A DNA stretch of 64,000 bases. It comes from an uncultured Methanospirillum sp. Its GTDB lineage: Archaea > Halobacteriota > Methanomicrobia > Methanomicrobiales > Methanospirillaceae. Shown here piece after piece: positions 36,850 to 45,472 of this stretch (position 1 is the first letter of the stretch; the number at the start of each line of letters is the position of its first letter). The stretch spans positions 1,674,001-1,738,000 of the forward strand of contig NZ_OY764544.1 in the NCBI RefSeq assembly GCF_963668475.1. Direction: 5' to 3'. The notes beneath the pieces were generated by a model, which had not been told where the DNA came from, ran no database searches, and saw nothing but the letters and a program-made list of their open reading frames with translations. The position numbers were made by a program, and so were the translations under genes.

Positions 36850-37263
36850 TCACTTCAGTGGAACGAACTTGCTCGACCGGGTTGCTCCGATACCAGCAGA
36901 ACCGTGAGAGACTTTCCTTCGTGTCAGGGCGAATTCTCCAAGGTAATGGAAGACTGATTCAGGCTGAATTTCAACCTTTACAAACTCCTTCCCGTTGTAA
37001 ATCTCGATCTCACGTCCGATCATCTCAGGGAGAATGATCATATCACGGACATGGGTCTTGACACGGTTGTCACCCTTACGCAGATCAGCAAGGAGTTTAT
37101 CCTCACTGATGGTCCATCCACGGAGAACCTTCCGGCGTGCCCGTGATGGCATGACCGGGAGCAGTTCCTCAATAGTCATGGATTTGAGTGCCTCGGCGTT
37201 GAATCCATGATAGGTGAACTCCTCCTTTCGCCGTGGCAACTTCTTCACTATCTTCTTTGCCAT
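36850..37263 (-). CDS. rps19: 30S ribosomal protein uS19
   Basis: 137 residues: KKLPRRKEEFTYHGFNAEAL at the N-terminus and the conserved core VKTHVRDMIILPEMIGREIEIYNG-type segment with a C-terminal GEFALTRRKVSHG. Located in the head of the 30S subunit. Confidence 0.95.
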   Translation of the reverse strand: MAKKIVKKLPRRKEEFTYHGFNAEALKSMTIEELLPVMPSRARRKVLRGWTISEDKLLADLRKGDNRVKTHVRDMIILPEMIGREIEIYNGKEFVKVEIQPESVFHYLGEFALTRRKVSHGSAGIGATRSSKFVPLK

Positions 37264-37267
37264 CCGC

Positions 37268-37981
37268 TTACCTCCTTCTGCCTGTGCGGCGTGCAGCTAC
37301 GTGCCCGACCTTCCGACCTGGCGATGTTCCGCGGCTCACTGTCTTTGGCCTGCCGGCGTGTTGATGTCCTCCACCACCGAACGGATGGTCGATGACGTTC
37401 ATAGCCTCACCTCTGACCCGTGGCCAGTTGCTTGCGGTATTCTTCATCTTGTGATATTTCTTACCAGCCTTGACGAACGGCTTCTCGCTGCGGCCACCGC
37501 CAGCGACAACACCAACGGTTGCACGGCACTGGCCGTTGAACCACTTGGTCTTCCCGCTCGGCATCCGGACTGCAACCCGGCCCTCCATCTTGTCGGTGAT
37601 CAATGCCTGAACACCGCCTGCACGGACGAACTTGCCGCCGTCGTTTGGTCTGGCTTCAATATTACAGATATATGCACCAGTCGGGATTTCCGACATCGGA
37701 AGTGTGTTTCCGTTCTTGTAGGAGACTTCGGATCCCCAGGACATTGTGTCCCCGACTCCGAGTCCTTCTGGGACAAGAACGTACTTCTTCTCTTTGCCCT
37801 CAATCTCGACCTTTGCAATCGGCGTGTGCCTGGCCGGATCGTGCTCGATATCAATAATGACTGCGTTCACCGTCAGGTCGTTGCGGCCAAGGTGGCGCAG
37901 TGCAGCCTTGTACCGGTGTGACGGTGCACGGTAGGTTGGTCCTCCGTGTCCACGGCTCTGTGTTGTGATTCGATGTCCCAT
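37268..37981 (-). CDS. rpl2: 50S ribosomal protein uL2
   Basis: 237 residues. Starts MGHRITTQSRGHGGPTYRAP and carries the C-terminal VRGEAMNVIDHPFGGGGHQH with the histidine implicated in peptidyl transfer, then a basic tail of KVGHVAARRTGRRR. Confidence 0.95.
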   Translation of the reverse strand: MGHRITTQSRGHGGPTYRAPSHRYKAALRHLGRNDLTVNAVIIDIEHDPARHTPIAKVEIEGKEKKYVLVPEGLGVGDTMSWGSEVSYKNGNTLPMSEIPTGAYICNIEARPNDGGKFVRAGGVQALITDKMEGRVAVRMPSGKTKWFNGQCRATVGVVAGGGRSEKPFVKAGKKYHKMKNTASNWPRVRGEAMNVIDHPFGGGGHQHAGRPKTVSRGTSPGRKVGHVAARRTGRRR

Positions 37982-37992
37982 CTTACACCACC

Positions 37993-38241
37993 TTACATTA
38001 TGCCGAGACGGCTGAGGATCTCCTCTGCGGACTTCTCATTGGTAAATCCGATGATGGCTTTCTTTTCACCTTTGGTGGTCATCATCGTCCTTACTGAGGT
38101 GACCTGCTGGCCGAACATCTTCTCGACCGCCTTCTTGATCTCCGGTTTGGTTGCATTACGATCAACGACAAACTGGATTTTACTCTCGTTCTCTACCCCG
38201 TAGGTTGCTTTTTCTGTTGCATGCGGGTACTTCAGAACCAT
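37993..38241 (-). CDS. rpl23: 50S ribosomal protein uL23
   Basis: 82 residues, archaeal compact form: YPHATEKATYGVENESKIQF, then KAVEKMFGQQVTSVRTMM. Docking site at the tunnel exit. Start touches the stop of rpl4. Confidence 0.95.
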   Translation of the reverse strand: MVLKYPHATEKATYGVENESKIQFVVDRNATKPEIKKAVEKMFGQQVTSVRTMMTTKGEKKAIIGFTNEKSAEEILSRLGIM

Positions 38242-38990
38242 TATTGTTCACCCCCGAGCCTGACGATTGCATCCTCAGTCCAGACTGTCAGCCGTGCCGA
38301 CTGGGTTCCCGGAGCGAGGAGTTCGACATTCAGGCTGTCAACCGGGCAGACATCCACACCTGCAAGGTTGCGTGCTGCACGGAGTGGCTGGTTTCCGGTA
38401 ACAATGAGCAGACTCTTGCGCTGTTTGTACCGGCGTCCACGCATCTTTCCGCGACCTGCACGGACCTTGCGTGATCCTTCAGCCTTGAGAATATCGTTGT
38501 ATACACCGATTGCTCGCAGTGCTGCGATAACATCCTTGGTCTTTCCAAGAGCTTCAAACTCGTTGGTCAGCACAAACGGAAGAGAGCCTTCAAAGACATG
38601 ACCACGTGACTTGACAAGATCATCGCTGATGGTTGCTGCAATTGCTGAACCGAGAGCTTTTCTTCTCTCCTTGCGGTTGATGTCGCGGGTCAGGACTTTC
38701 TGGACTACAGGCGGATGAGCCTCACGACCACCCTTTGCCTGCGGAACCTTTGCAGCCCGGGAACTGTTCTTCAGACGTGGAACATGTGATGCACCACGAC
38801 CACTACCCCAGCCGACAGCTGACTTCGTGATACCTGCATAGACGTATGCTCCATGGGGCTGGTACCGGTGACTCTGAATCGAGATGACCGCCTTCTTGAT
38901 GAGATCCGGGCGGTACTCGGATGCAAAGACAGACGGGAGTTCAATCTCATGGTCAACCGAACCTGACAATGATAAAACCTGTGCTTTCAT
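38241..38990 (-). CDS. rpl4: 50S ribosomal protein uL4
   Basis: 249 residues: [21 protein letters not shown], the tunnel-reaching loop near [15 protein letters not shown], and the C-terminal [16 protein letters not shown]. Archaeal/eukaryotic form. Confidence 0.95.
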   Translation of the reverse strand: MKAQVLSLSGSVDHEIELPSVFASEYRPDLIKKAVISIQSHRYQPHGAYVYAGITKSAVGWGSGRGASHVPRLKNSSRAAKVPQAKGGREAHPPVVQKVLTRDINRKERRKALGSAIAATISDDLVKSRGHVFEGSLPFVLTNEFEALGKTKDVIAALRAIGVYNDILKAEGSRKVRAGRGKMRGRRYKQRKSLLIVTGNQPLRAARNLAGVDVCPVDSLNVELLAPGTQSARLTVWTEDAIVRLGGEQ

Positions 38991-38995
38991 CTAAC

Positions 38996-40009
38996 TCACC
39001 CCTGTTTGCTCTGCTGGCTCACGAATTCAACCACAGGCTCGCGGATCTTATGCTCACCCTGGCGGATTGCGTGTCTGATTCTTACAAGGCGCTTGCACGG
39101 ACCTGGAAGTGAACCCTTGATGAGAACATACCGGCTCCGGACGTTACCATAGTGCAGGAATCCTCCCTCTGGGGTCACATCTGCGCCATCTTCTCCGATC
39201 CGGATGAGGCGCTTGTTGTATTCAGTCCGCTGCTGGTATCCCATCTGACCCATCATCGGAACCTGCCACCGTACATGGTGCGGATTCCATGGTCCGAGGG
39301 TACCAACATGGCGTTCTTTGCCACCACGGGAGTGCTTGCGTTTGCGGAGGTGAACTCCCCAGCGCTTTACAGGACCCTGCGTACCTTTTCCTTTGGTGAT
39401 TGCAGTAACATCGGTGTACTGACCAACCTGAAACATGCCACGGATGTCAACATCCTTTCCAAGCATGCCGACAGCAAAGTCGAACCGTTCTGCAATGCTT
39501 CCTCCACCAACACGAGTCTCCATAAGGTCAGGGACCTTCTTTGGGACACCGGTGAGAAGTGCAGGGCGGGTGTATGTAATGGCAACGACATCGACGATCT
39601 TGTCTGCTTCAATTGCCTCGCGAATCTTCTTTTCAGCCTCTTCGCGTTTGTAATTCTTTGGCAGGTTGATTCTGCGTCCGAGGTCTGACTCAAGGTTCTC
39701 TGCCCAGATCTCGGTCATCGGGTGGTGACCGTAGGTATCTTTGCGGTAAACACGGATTGCAGCAACCTTCATATCAGGTACTTCAACAACCGTGACAGGA
39801 ACCATGATGTCCTTGCCTTCATTTGGACTCTTAACATGGTCGTCGACCATGATGACATGGGTCATTCCAACCTTATATCCGGCAAAACCCTGGAGCGCTG
39901 GCTCTCCTTCATATGCGGGCCATGCATGATATTTCGGCACCTGGCTCTTCGCCCGTTTCCGTGGGCTGAATGCCAGGGAACCCATGCGGGGTCTGTGTAC
40001 GTTTGGCAT
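38996..40009 (-). CDS. rpl3: 50S ribosomal protein uL3
   Basis: 337 residues: [20 protein letters not shown], the central [18 protein letters not shown] and the [15 protein letters not shown] loop near the peptidyl transferase centre. First gene of the super-operon. AAGGACTGATTG precedes the ATG. Confidence 0.95.
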   Translation of the reverse strand: MPNVHRPRMGSLAFSPRKRAKSQVPKYHAWPAYEGEPALQGFAGYKVGMTHVIMVDDHVKSPNEGKDIMVPVTVVEVPDMKVAAIRVYRKDTYGHHPMTEIWAENLESDLGRRINLPKNYKREEAEKKIREAIEADKIVDVVAITYTRPALLTGVPKKVPDLMETRVGGGSIAERFDFAVGMLGKDVDIRGMFQVGQYTDVTAITKGKGTQGPVKRWGVHLRKRKHSRGGKERHVGTLGPWNPHHVRWQVPMMGQMGYQQRTEYNKRLIRIGEDGADVTPEGGFLHYGNVRSRYVLIKGSLPGPCKRLVRIRHAIRQGEHKIREPVVEFVSQQSKQG

Positions 40010-40093
40010 TTTTCAATCAGTCCTTCTGTCTGTATCAGATCATTCAGGCAGTTCTGCCAGAATGATAGTCGATGCAGGATCAGAGACACGAAG

Positions 40094-40106
40094 TATACCT
40101 TATAGC
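40094..40106 (-). promoter_or_regulatory. Possible promoter of the ribosomal super-operon
   Basis: On the minus strand GCTATAAGGTATA lies about 90 bases before the rpl3 start, the best TATA-like element close to the gene. The TATA match is imperfect and the true promoter may lie within the inverted-repeat region further upstream. Confidence 0.3.
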
Positions 40107-40302
40107 AGAAGCTGCATGAAGCGGAACTTCTGCTGAACGAACGTTCAGACCTGCCTCTCCCCACAGCGTCAAGGTACCAGAGGTCATATGCGCCCCTAAT
40201 TATTCAGGGTGCCAGAACGAAATCCTTGGCGTGTAGTCAGGCAGTCAGATGTAATGCGTTCAGATACCGGTCTCTCGTAAGATGCGTGAAATTCAGGCTT
40301 AA

Positions 40303-40460
40303 CCTGTGATCAGTCACAGGCAATGGGCCGCATCGTCCACCCTTGCCGAAATCACATCCCACTATATCAGCCCATTGCGATGAACGCAATCCTGTCACTC
40401 CACAGAAATTTTATTTTTCTGCGATTTGACCGTCAAATATACAGGTACATAAAAATACCT
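40303..40460. repeat. Cluster of six inverted repeats between rpl3 and tfx
   Basis: The 514-base gap 40010-40523 has no convincing gene. In 158 bases it holds CCTGTGA-TCAG-TCACAGG (40303-40320), CAATGGGC paired with GCCCATTG (40321-40328 with 40370-40377), ATTGCG-ATGAA-CGCAAT (40374-40390), CAGAAA-N7-TTTCTG (40403-40421), ATTTGAC-C-GTCAAAT (40424-40438) and AGGTA-N8-TACCT (40443-40460). Either a structured RNA or a stack of protein-binding sites, upstream of the ribosomal operon and downstream of tfx. Confidence 0.6.
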
Positions 40461-40523
40461 ATAGATTCAGGCTTCATACATATGAGAGAAAAAGAGTAAT
40501 AAAGGTATTGCCATCAGGAAACT

Positions 40524-40928
40524 TCATTCAAAGTAAAGATCCCCATCATCTTTGATGTAGACCTCGATCGGATTTCGAACATACCGTGAACGGTTCTTTT
40601 CAGGGATCTCATCACGAATCCGGTTCATCAGTTGAACCGTATCATACTTTACCTTAATACCAATCTTTTCTGCTTCATCAAATATTTGCTGAACAGACTC
40701 TAGCAGATCCTGACCCTTACCAATTGTGCAGAGATGACGTGAATCCAGACTGTGAAAGAACTCAATCGTCTCTCTGGCACGTTTGATATTCTCCATCGCT
40801 GACTTCTCAACGGTGCAGACATTTGCCTTCGATGTATTGATGATATCGGCAATCTGTTGTTGTGTCAGGCCTGACTTCCGGTATCGTAGAACCTCTTTCT
40901 GTCGGTCGGTCAGTAGCCCATCTTTCAT
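40524..40928 (-). CDS. tfx: Tfx-family DNA-binding protein
   Basis: 134 residues from the ATG at 40928. An N-terminal helix-turn-helix (LTDRQKEVLRYRKSGLTQQQ, then IADIINTSKANVCTVEKSA) is followed by a C-terminal acidic domain ending VYIKDDGDLYFE. This is the archaeal Tfx family. The characterised member in Methanothermobacter binds downstream of the promoter of the molybdenum formylmethanofuran dehydrogenase operon. Here the gene is divergent from mtd, another gene of the same pathway, so control of mtd is plausible. A TATA-like TTTAAATTA lies about 20-28 bases before the start on the minus strand. Confidence 0.88.
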   Translation of the reverse strand: MKDGLLTDRQKEVLRYRKSGLTQQQIADIINTSKANVCTVEKSAMENIKRARETIEFFHSLDSRHLCTIGKGQDLLESVQQIFDEAEKIGIKVKYDTVQLMNRIRDEIPEKNRSRYVRNPIEVYIKDDGDLYFE

Positions 40929-41050
40929 ACATACCAATAAGATTGAGATAATTTAAACGCTTTTCGTTAACAATACAAATTTTATCTCATTTCTGATACT
41001 TTTGTGCATGAAGAATTACCCAGGCGGAAGAGGATTCACATCCCTGCTCC

Positions 41051-41066
41051 ATTTATTACAATAAAT
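41051..41066. promoter_or_regulatory. Inverted repeat in the tfx-mtd divergent region
   Basis: ATTTAT-TACA-ATAAAT, a perfect 6-bp inverted repeat about 75-90 bases before mtd. Symmetric enough for a dimeric regulator. Confidence 0.4.
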
Positions 41067-41097
41067 ACTCCGAAAAAACGATTTCACAACCTTTATT

Positions 41098-41111
41098 ATG
41101 ATATTTATCAT
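41098..41111. promoter_or_regulatory. Palindrome overlapping the mtd promoter
   Basis: ATGATA-TT-TATCAT, a perfect 14-base palindrome. It runs directly on from the likely TATA element CTTTATTATG (41091-41100) and ends 28 bases before the ATG, a position that covers the promoter and start of transcription. Confidence 0.5.
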
Positions 41112-41139
41112 AGTATCGTTGAACACACAGAGGTGTGCA

Positions 41140-41982
41140 ATGGTAGTAAAAGTAGGAATTGCAAAACTTGGAAATATTGCAAGCGGTGTCATGGCAGAAC
41201 TTCTCCTCGATGAACGGGCAGACCGTGAGGATATGCAGACCTTCATGGCCACCTCGGGAACCAAGCTCCAGCCAGAAGATATCGAACGTGTCGTCTCCAA
41301 TATGAAAGCATGGGGTCCGGACTTCTGCGTTGTTGTTTCTCCAAACGGAGTTCTTCCAGGGCCAAAAGGGGCACGCGAGGCACTCGCAGCAGCAGGCATC
41401 CCCTGTGTTGTCATCACTGACGACATCACCACCAAGAAAGAGGAGTGGGAAGCACTCAAGGCAAGCGAATTCGGATACATCATCATGAAGGGAGACTCCA
41501 TGATCGGTGCACGCCGCGAATTCCTTGACCCCATCGAGATGGCTGACTTCAACGGAAACCTTGTCAAGGTGCTCGCACTCACCGGTGCATTCCGTAAACT
41601 TCAGGTTGCTCTTGACGAGGTCATCGACCAGGTCAAGGCAGGAAAGAAGGGCAAGGACCTCGCACTGCCAAAGATTGTCATGACCTCAGACAAGGCTGTC
41701 GAGGGAGAGTTCAGCAACCCATACGCATATGCAAAGGCACGGGCAGCATACGAGATCTCCAGCGCTGTTGCAGGAGTCAATGTCAAGGGCTGCTTTATGA
41801 CAAAGGGCTTTGAGAACTACACTCCAATCGTTGCATCTGCACATGAGATGATGCGCCAGGCCGCATTCCTCTGTGATGAGGCACGTGAGATGGAGAAGGC
41901 AACCGACGCAGTCATCCGCAAGCCACACAAGAACGACGGAACCCGCGTTGCAAAGAAGACCCTCATCAGCAAGCCTGAATAA
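41140..41982 (+). CDS. mtd: F420-dependent methylene-tetrahydromethanopterin dehydrogenase Mtd
   Basis: 280 residues from the ATG at 41140, preceded by GAGGTG at a 4-base spacing; an in-frame Met at 41098 lies in the promoter. Sequence [20 protein letters not shown] and the following [23 protein letters not shown] and [16 protein letters not shown] are diagnostic. Reversibly reduces methenyl-H4MPT to methylene-H4MPT with F420H2 in CO2 reduction to methane. Codon choice is strongly biased, as expected for a highly expressed gene. Followed by a T-rich terminator. Confidence 0.96.
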   Translation: MVVKVGIAKLGNIASGVMAELLLDERADREDMQTFMATSGTKLQPEDIERVVSNMKAWGPDFCVVVSPNGVLPGPKGAREALAAAGIPCVVITDDITTKKEEWEALKASEFGYIIMKGDSMIGARREFLDPIEMADFNGNLVKVLALTGAFRKLQVALDEVIDQVKAGKKGKDLALPKIVMTSDKAVEGEFSNPYAYAKARAAYEISSAVAGVNVKGCFMTKGFENYTPIVASAHEMMRQAAFLCDEAREMEKATDAVIRKPHKNDGTRVAKKTLISKPE

Positions 41983-41988
41983 TCGGAT

Positions 41989-42011
41989 CTTTCCTTTTTT
42001 TCTTTTTTTTC
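41989..42011 (+). terminator. Oligo-T terminator after mtd
   Basis: CTTTCC followed by T7-C-T8 within 25 bases after the mtd stop codon. A typical archaeal terminator of a strong transcript. Confidence 0.65.
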
Positions 42012-42045
42012 TAAACACCAAAGCGGCGAAGGTTTTCGATAAGAA

Positions 42046-42978
42046 CTAATTCTTCAGGGACTCTCTCCAGGTATCTGCCAGGTCTTCAGGGAGGGTGAGA
42101 ATCACAGGTTCAAGATGCAGCCGCTCCATAAATGCAGTATCAGATGTTGAGAGAGGGTTCGGGTTGATGCGCGATATGAGTGAGCAGAACGCTGAGAAGT
42201 GATCACGGTCCTCATCCGTTCCGAAAAATATCGCCATATTGAATGCACTTGTTCCGAGATCCTGGTAGAATCCAAGAATTGTAACCAGGTCATCTGCAAA
42301 AACCTCGAGGACCCTGCGAAACTCCTGAATGGTTGTAAGTGGGAGAAGACATCTGATCTCTCGTTCACCCACCGGAACAGGATTTGCATACCAGAACATT
42401 CTGGTCCCGGGGAGGTCTCTTTTATTCTGTTCTTCATACTCCCTGACATGTTCGAAGTATTTTTTCCCATGTAGTCCGGGATATCCAGCTCCTGCAGAAA
42501 GATACCGGGCAGGGAGTGTGTCTGGAGCTTTATCGCACAAGCCCTGGAGGTGGGGATGAGGAAGTGAAGCTCCGGCTGAGGGAAGGTAGTTCCAGTTGAT
42601 AGAGACATATCCGGTCTGCTTTTCAAGAGCGACCACCTGTCCGCGAAGGGCATCTGCAATCTGCCGGGGTGTAAAAAGGGAGACCGTGTGTTCATGTGTT
42701 ATTGAGGTCACCACATGGTAGGCTGCAAACGGATAGAGGTTTGGAAATGTGATACTCTCACCGACACAGATCCGTTTCCCGTCAGGAAATACCGGAGTGA
42801 CCTCCTCAATATGATCAGGGCAGAACGGACAGCCCCCACTAGAATATGCAGGAACATAGGCACCACCGATACCCCTCTTTAGTCGTTCAGGACAGATTCG
42901 GGTCCGAAGTCCGGTCAGTTCTTCGGTGCGGTATTCGATAAAGCCACCAGCGTGCTCTGTTTTGAATGAGGTAAACAT
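42046..42978 (-). CDS. Galactose-1-phosphate uridylyltransferase-like protein (HIT superfamily)
   Basis: 310 residues. CPFCPDH with C50/C53 is the zinc site, and SINWNYLPSAGASLPHPHLQ holds the nucleophilic histidine motif H141-P-H143 followed by Q145 (GalT HPHxQ). A C-terminal domain repeats the fold. GalT enzymes move UMP between UDP-glucose and a sugar 1-phosphate, but archaeal relatives may use other NDP-sugars or dinucleotides. It sits between mtd and mer, opposite in strand to mtd. No galK or galE is nearby, so the sugar is unknown. Confidence 0.8.
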   Translation of the reverse strand: MFTSFKTEHAGGFIEYRTEELTGLRTRICPERLKRGIGGAYVPAYSSGGCPFCPDHIEEVTPVFPDGKRICVGESITFPNLYPFAAYHVVTSITHEHTVSLFTPRQIADALRGQVVALEKQTGYVSINWNYLPSAGASLPHPHLQGLCDKAPDTLPARYLSAGAGYPGLHGKKYFEHVREYEEQNKRDLPGTRMFWYANPVPVGEREIRCLLPLTTIQEFRRVLEVFADDLVTILGFYQDLGTSAFNMAIFFGTDEDRDHFSAFCSLISRINPNPLSTSDTAFMERLHLEPVILTLPEDLADTWRESLKN

Positions 42979-43024
42979 CTGCCTGCCCTACTCCTCGTAT
43001 GGGCATGTCACTATAAATATGAAC

Positions 43025-43036
43025 CGAAAAAAAGAG
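43025..43036 (-). terminator. Oligo-T terminator after mer
   Basis: The minus strand shows CTCTCTTTTTTTCGG about 20 bases after the mer stop codon, between mer and the GalT-like gene. Confidence 0.45.
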
Positions 43037-43053
43037 AGAATTTTGTTTTACGC

Positions 43054-44040
43054 TCAGACTACGTACTTTCCAAGCAGGCGGATAGAGTTGACAACATCCG
43101 GGCCGAGTGGTGATCCGAAGATAACCTGGGTAACACCGGATTTCATCAGGTCCTCACACTTCTGCTTGACAGTGTCAGGGGTTCCTGCAATGGTGAATGC
43201 ATCGATGGTTGCATCATCGACATTTTCTCCAGCAGTCTTGAAGTCAAACTTGCCGAGTGCTGCCTTGATATTTGCAACCTTTGCAAGGTCGAGGCCGTGA
43301 CGCTGAAGTAGTGGCTCTGGAGATCCGGCTGCAATAAATGCTGCAACAATCTTTGCTGCGTTGCGTGCCTTCTTCTCGTTCTTGTCGATTGACATTGCGG
43401 TGTATGCACCGATGTCGAAGTTTTTCTTGCCAACCTTCTCGCAGGCTGCCTTAATGATTGGGATTGCGACTTCGAAGTCCTTCGGGTTGGATGCGTTGAT
43501 CAATGCACCGTCTCCGATGGTACCGGCGAGTTCGAGGACTTTTGGACCCTGGGCACCGATGTACATCGGAATACCCTTCTTTCCTGGGAGGGTGACACCG
43601 GTGAGCTTGGCACCGTCGTAGTCAAAGAATTTCATGCCGCTCTTTGAAACCTGTTCACCGGCGAGGAGCTTGCGCATCTGCACAACTGCTTCCTCAAGAC
43701 GGCCGACTGGTTTCTCTGGGTTGATTGCAAGTTTCGGAAGGGTTGAGAGGTCACCAGGTCCGATACCCATGACTGCACGGCCCTCTGATATCTCATCAAG
43801 GGTGCATGCAAAGGATGCCATTGCTGCTGGTGTGTCGGTGAAGGCGTTCATAATACCCGGACCCATCTTCAGGGTTGTGGTTGCCTGAGCGATTGCTGCA
43901 AGGGTTGGGTAGCAGTGGCGGTTGTTGTAGTGGTTGGTAATCCAGGCAAAGTCAATATCCTTTGACTCTGCGAGTTTACAATAATTGACCACCTGTTTGA
44001 CGTTAATGTTTCCTGGAACGAATTCTATACCATAACTCAA
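43054..44040 (-). CDS. mer: F420-dependent methylene-tetrahydromethanopterin reductase Mer
   Basis: 328 residues of the bacterial-luciferase-like TIM-barrel family: MSYGIEFVPGNINVKQVVNY, DFAWITNHYNNRHCYPTLAA, GPGIMNAFTDTPAAMASFAC and IGAQGPKVLELAGTIGDGA. Reduces methylene-H4MPT to methyl-H4MPT with F420H2, the step after Mtd. GAGGTGA lies directly before the start. Biased codon use fits high expression. The proximity to mtd puts two consecutive steps of methanogenesis within 3 kb but in separate transcripts. Confidence 0.96.
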   Translation of the reverse strand: MSYGIEFVPGNINVKQVVNYCKLAESKDIDFAWITNHYNNRHCYPTLAAIAQATTTLKMGPGIMNAFTDTPAAMASFACTLDEISEGRAVMGIGPGDLSTLPKLAINPEKPVGRLEEAVVQMRKLLAGEQVSKSGMKFFDYDGAKLTGVTLPGKKGIPMYIGAQGPKVLELAGTIGDGALINASNPKDFEVAIPIIKAACEKVGKKNFDIGAYTAMSIDKNEKKARNAAKIVAAFIAAGSPEPLLQRHGLDLAKVANIKAALGKFDFKTAGENVDDATIDAFTIAGTPDTVKQKCEDLMKSGVTQVIFGSPLGPDVVNSIRLLGKYVV

Positions 44041-44272
44041 GGTCTGTCACCTCAAAAAATTAATAAAACCCGAACCGGTAAAAACATTATTATTTGAATC
44101 TCAAAAAATCAGGCAATATTAGAATAATAAAGCGATATCATCCGAATTTGCTTGCAGAGATCTCTATTATGACAAAAAAATAATTGCAGACGCATGGAGT
44201 TACGGAGCATACCGGCTGTTACGGGCTAATTTTCAGGTTGCCCCCAGATACTCTATATGAGATCAAGGGAGT

Positions 44273-44282
44273 ACATATATAC
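44273..44282 (+). promoter_or_regulatory. TATA box of the FtsZ-like gene
   Basis: ACATATATAC, 45-54 bases before the ATG at 44327. A leader of about 20-25 bases carrying GGGTGAT would follow. The remainder of the 286-base divergent region with mer shows only A/T-rich stretches and a short palindrome, AGAGATCTCT. Confidence 0.5.
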
Positions 44283-44326
44283 ACTACAACGACCGGTTTG
44301 AGGATTATCGTGCAACGGGTGATGAA

Positions 44327-45454
44327 ATGAGACTCTTGATATTAGGACTTGGCACGGCTGGGAGCAGGATTGCTAACGCGATAGCTGAACCGGCCGGCAG
44401 AGCAACCCGTGGCCCTGCAGTGCATGCTATAGCGGTTGACAATGATCCTGTAATCCTTGAGAGCCTTAAAAATATCGACAGAGAAAGGAAGATCTACTTT
44501 CCAAGAGACTCCATTTCCACGCCCGAACTCCGGACCACCACCTTCACTATCGATGAAGTGAAAGCCCTGCTCCGTTCCAATGATGCCGGGGGTCATGATG
44601 CAGTACTCCTCTGTGCAGGGCTCGGAGGCGGCCTTATCGATCTGGTCCCTCACCTGGTCGATATCATCAGGGAGACAATGTTTGAACCTGTATTTGCCCT
44701 GGTCACCCTCCCCTCTGATGAAGAGGGCCAGGAAAGGCTCAAACGTGCTGCTACAAATATGCGTCAGATACGTGCGATCCTTGACGGGGTCATCGTTTTT
44801 GACAACCAACTCTGGCTTGACAAAGTCCGTGAGCAGATGGAGACAGCGGTCCAACAGACCGGACCAGGAGTGACCGAACGGTTCTGGATACCGGGAACTC
44901 CAGAGAAGACTTCGGTCGAACCCTATGATCTGATTAACCACCAGATCGCAATACGAATACAGTTGCTGATTCAGGCAGGAGAAATACAGGATACACCACC
45001 ACAGATGGTTCTGGATACCAGGGAGATCCTGAATACTATCACCGGTGCTGGACTGATCACAATAGGTTTTGCAGACGAACCTCTTGAAGAGCACTCAAAG
45101 ATAGGATTCTTCCGCCAGAAACAGGAGTCAATCGTATACCGGCAGGAACGGGCAGGAAGAATTGTAAAACTTGCTGAGAAAGCGGTATTCAGGGATATAT
45201 CAGCATATAGCGATCTTTCATCAGCCACGAAAGCCCTTATCCTGCTGGTCGGACCTGAAGAAGAACTTTCCATGAAAGGGTTTATGGCTGTCAGAAAGTG
45301 GATTGATGACAGTATCAACGGATATGAACTCAGGTCCGGTGACAGTCCTATTTCAGCACGGCATGGATCCCATGTAGCAGTCCTTATTGTCCTCTCAGGT
45401 CTGAATGAGATACCCAGAGTCAGTGAGTTGGATCAGTTAATTCAGACGAAGTAA
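44327..45454 (+). CDS. Divergent FtsZ/tubulin-superfamily protein
   Basis: 375 residues. N-terminal Rossmann-like start MRLLILGLGTAGSRIANAI, a glycine loop LCAGLGGGLIDL at 95-106 in the place of the tubulin signature (GGGTGTG), then FALVTLPSDEEGQERLKRAA and GVIVFDNQLWLD, which follow the FtsZ order of elements. A two-domain FtsZ/CetZ-like fold is likely, but the GTP-binding loop and the T7 catalytic loop are not canonical. Makarova and Koonin described FtsZ-like families lacking such residues in bacteria and archaea. It may belong to one of those, with a possible role in membrane remodelling. Monocistronic. Confidence 0.65.
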   Translation: MRLLILGLGTAGSRIANAIAEPAGRATRGPAVHAIAVDNDPVILESLKNIDRERKIYFPRDSISTPELRTTTFTIDEVKALLRSNDAGGHDAVLLCAGLGGGLIDLVPHLVDIIRETMFEPVFALVTLPSDEEGQERLKRAATNMRQIRAILDGVIVFDNQLWLDKVREQMETAVQQTGPGVTERFWIPGTPEKTSVEPYDLINHQIAIRIQLLIQAGEIQDTPPQMVLDTREILNTITGAGLITIGFADEPLEEHSKIGFFRQKQESIVYRQERAGRIVKLAEKAVFRDISAYSDLSSATKALILLVGPEEELSMKGFMAVRKWIDDSINGYELRSGDSPISARHGSHVAVLIVLSGLNEIPRVSELDQLIQTK

Positions 45455-45472
45455 AAAAACGAGTATTTACTT

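Noticed and set aside
44162..44175. Palindrome AGAGATCTCT in the mer/FtsZ-like divergent region as an operator
   Set aside because: Only a 10-base palindrome with a restriction-site-like core. No second copy and no clear promoter context.
44342..45094. A 250-codon open frame antisense to the FtsZ-like gene
   Set aside because: Its composition mirrors the sense gene. No recognisable domain or start signal, and the sense frame has a TATA box and Shine-Dalgarno sequence.
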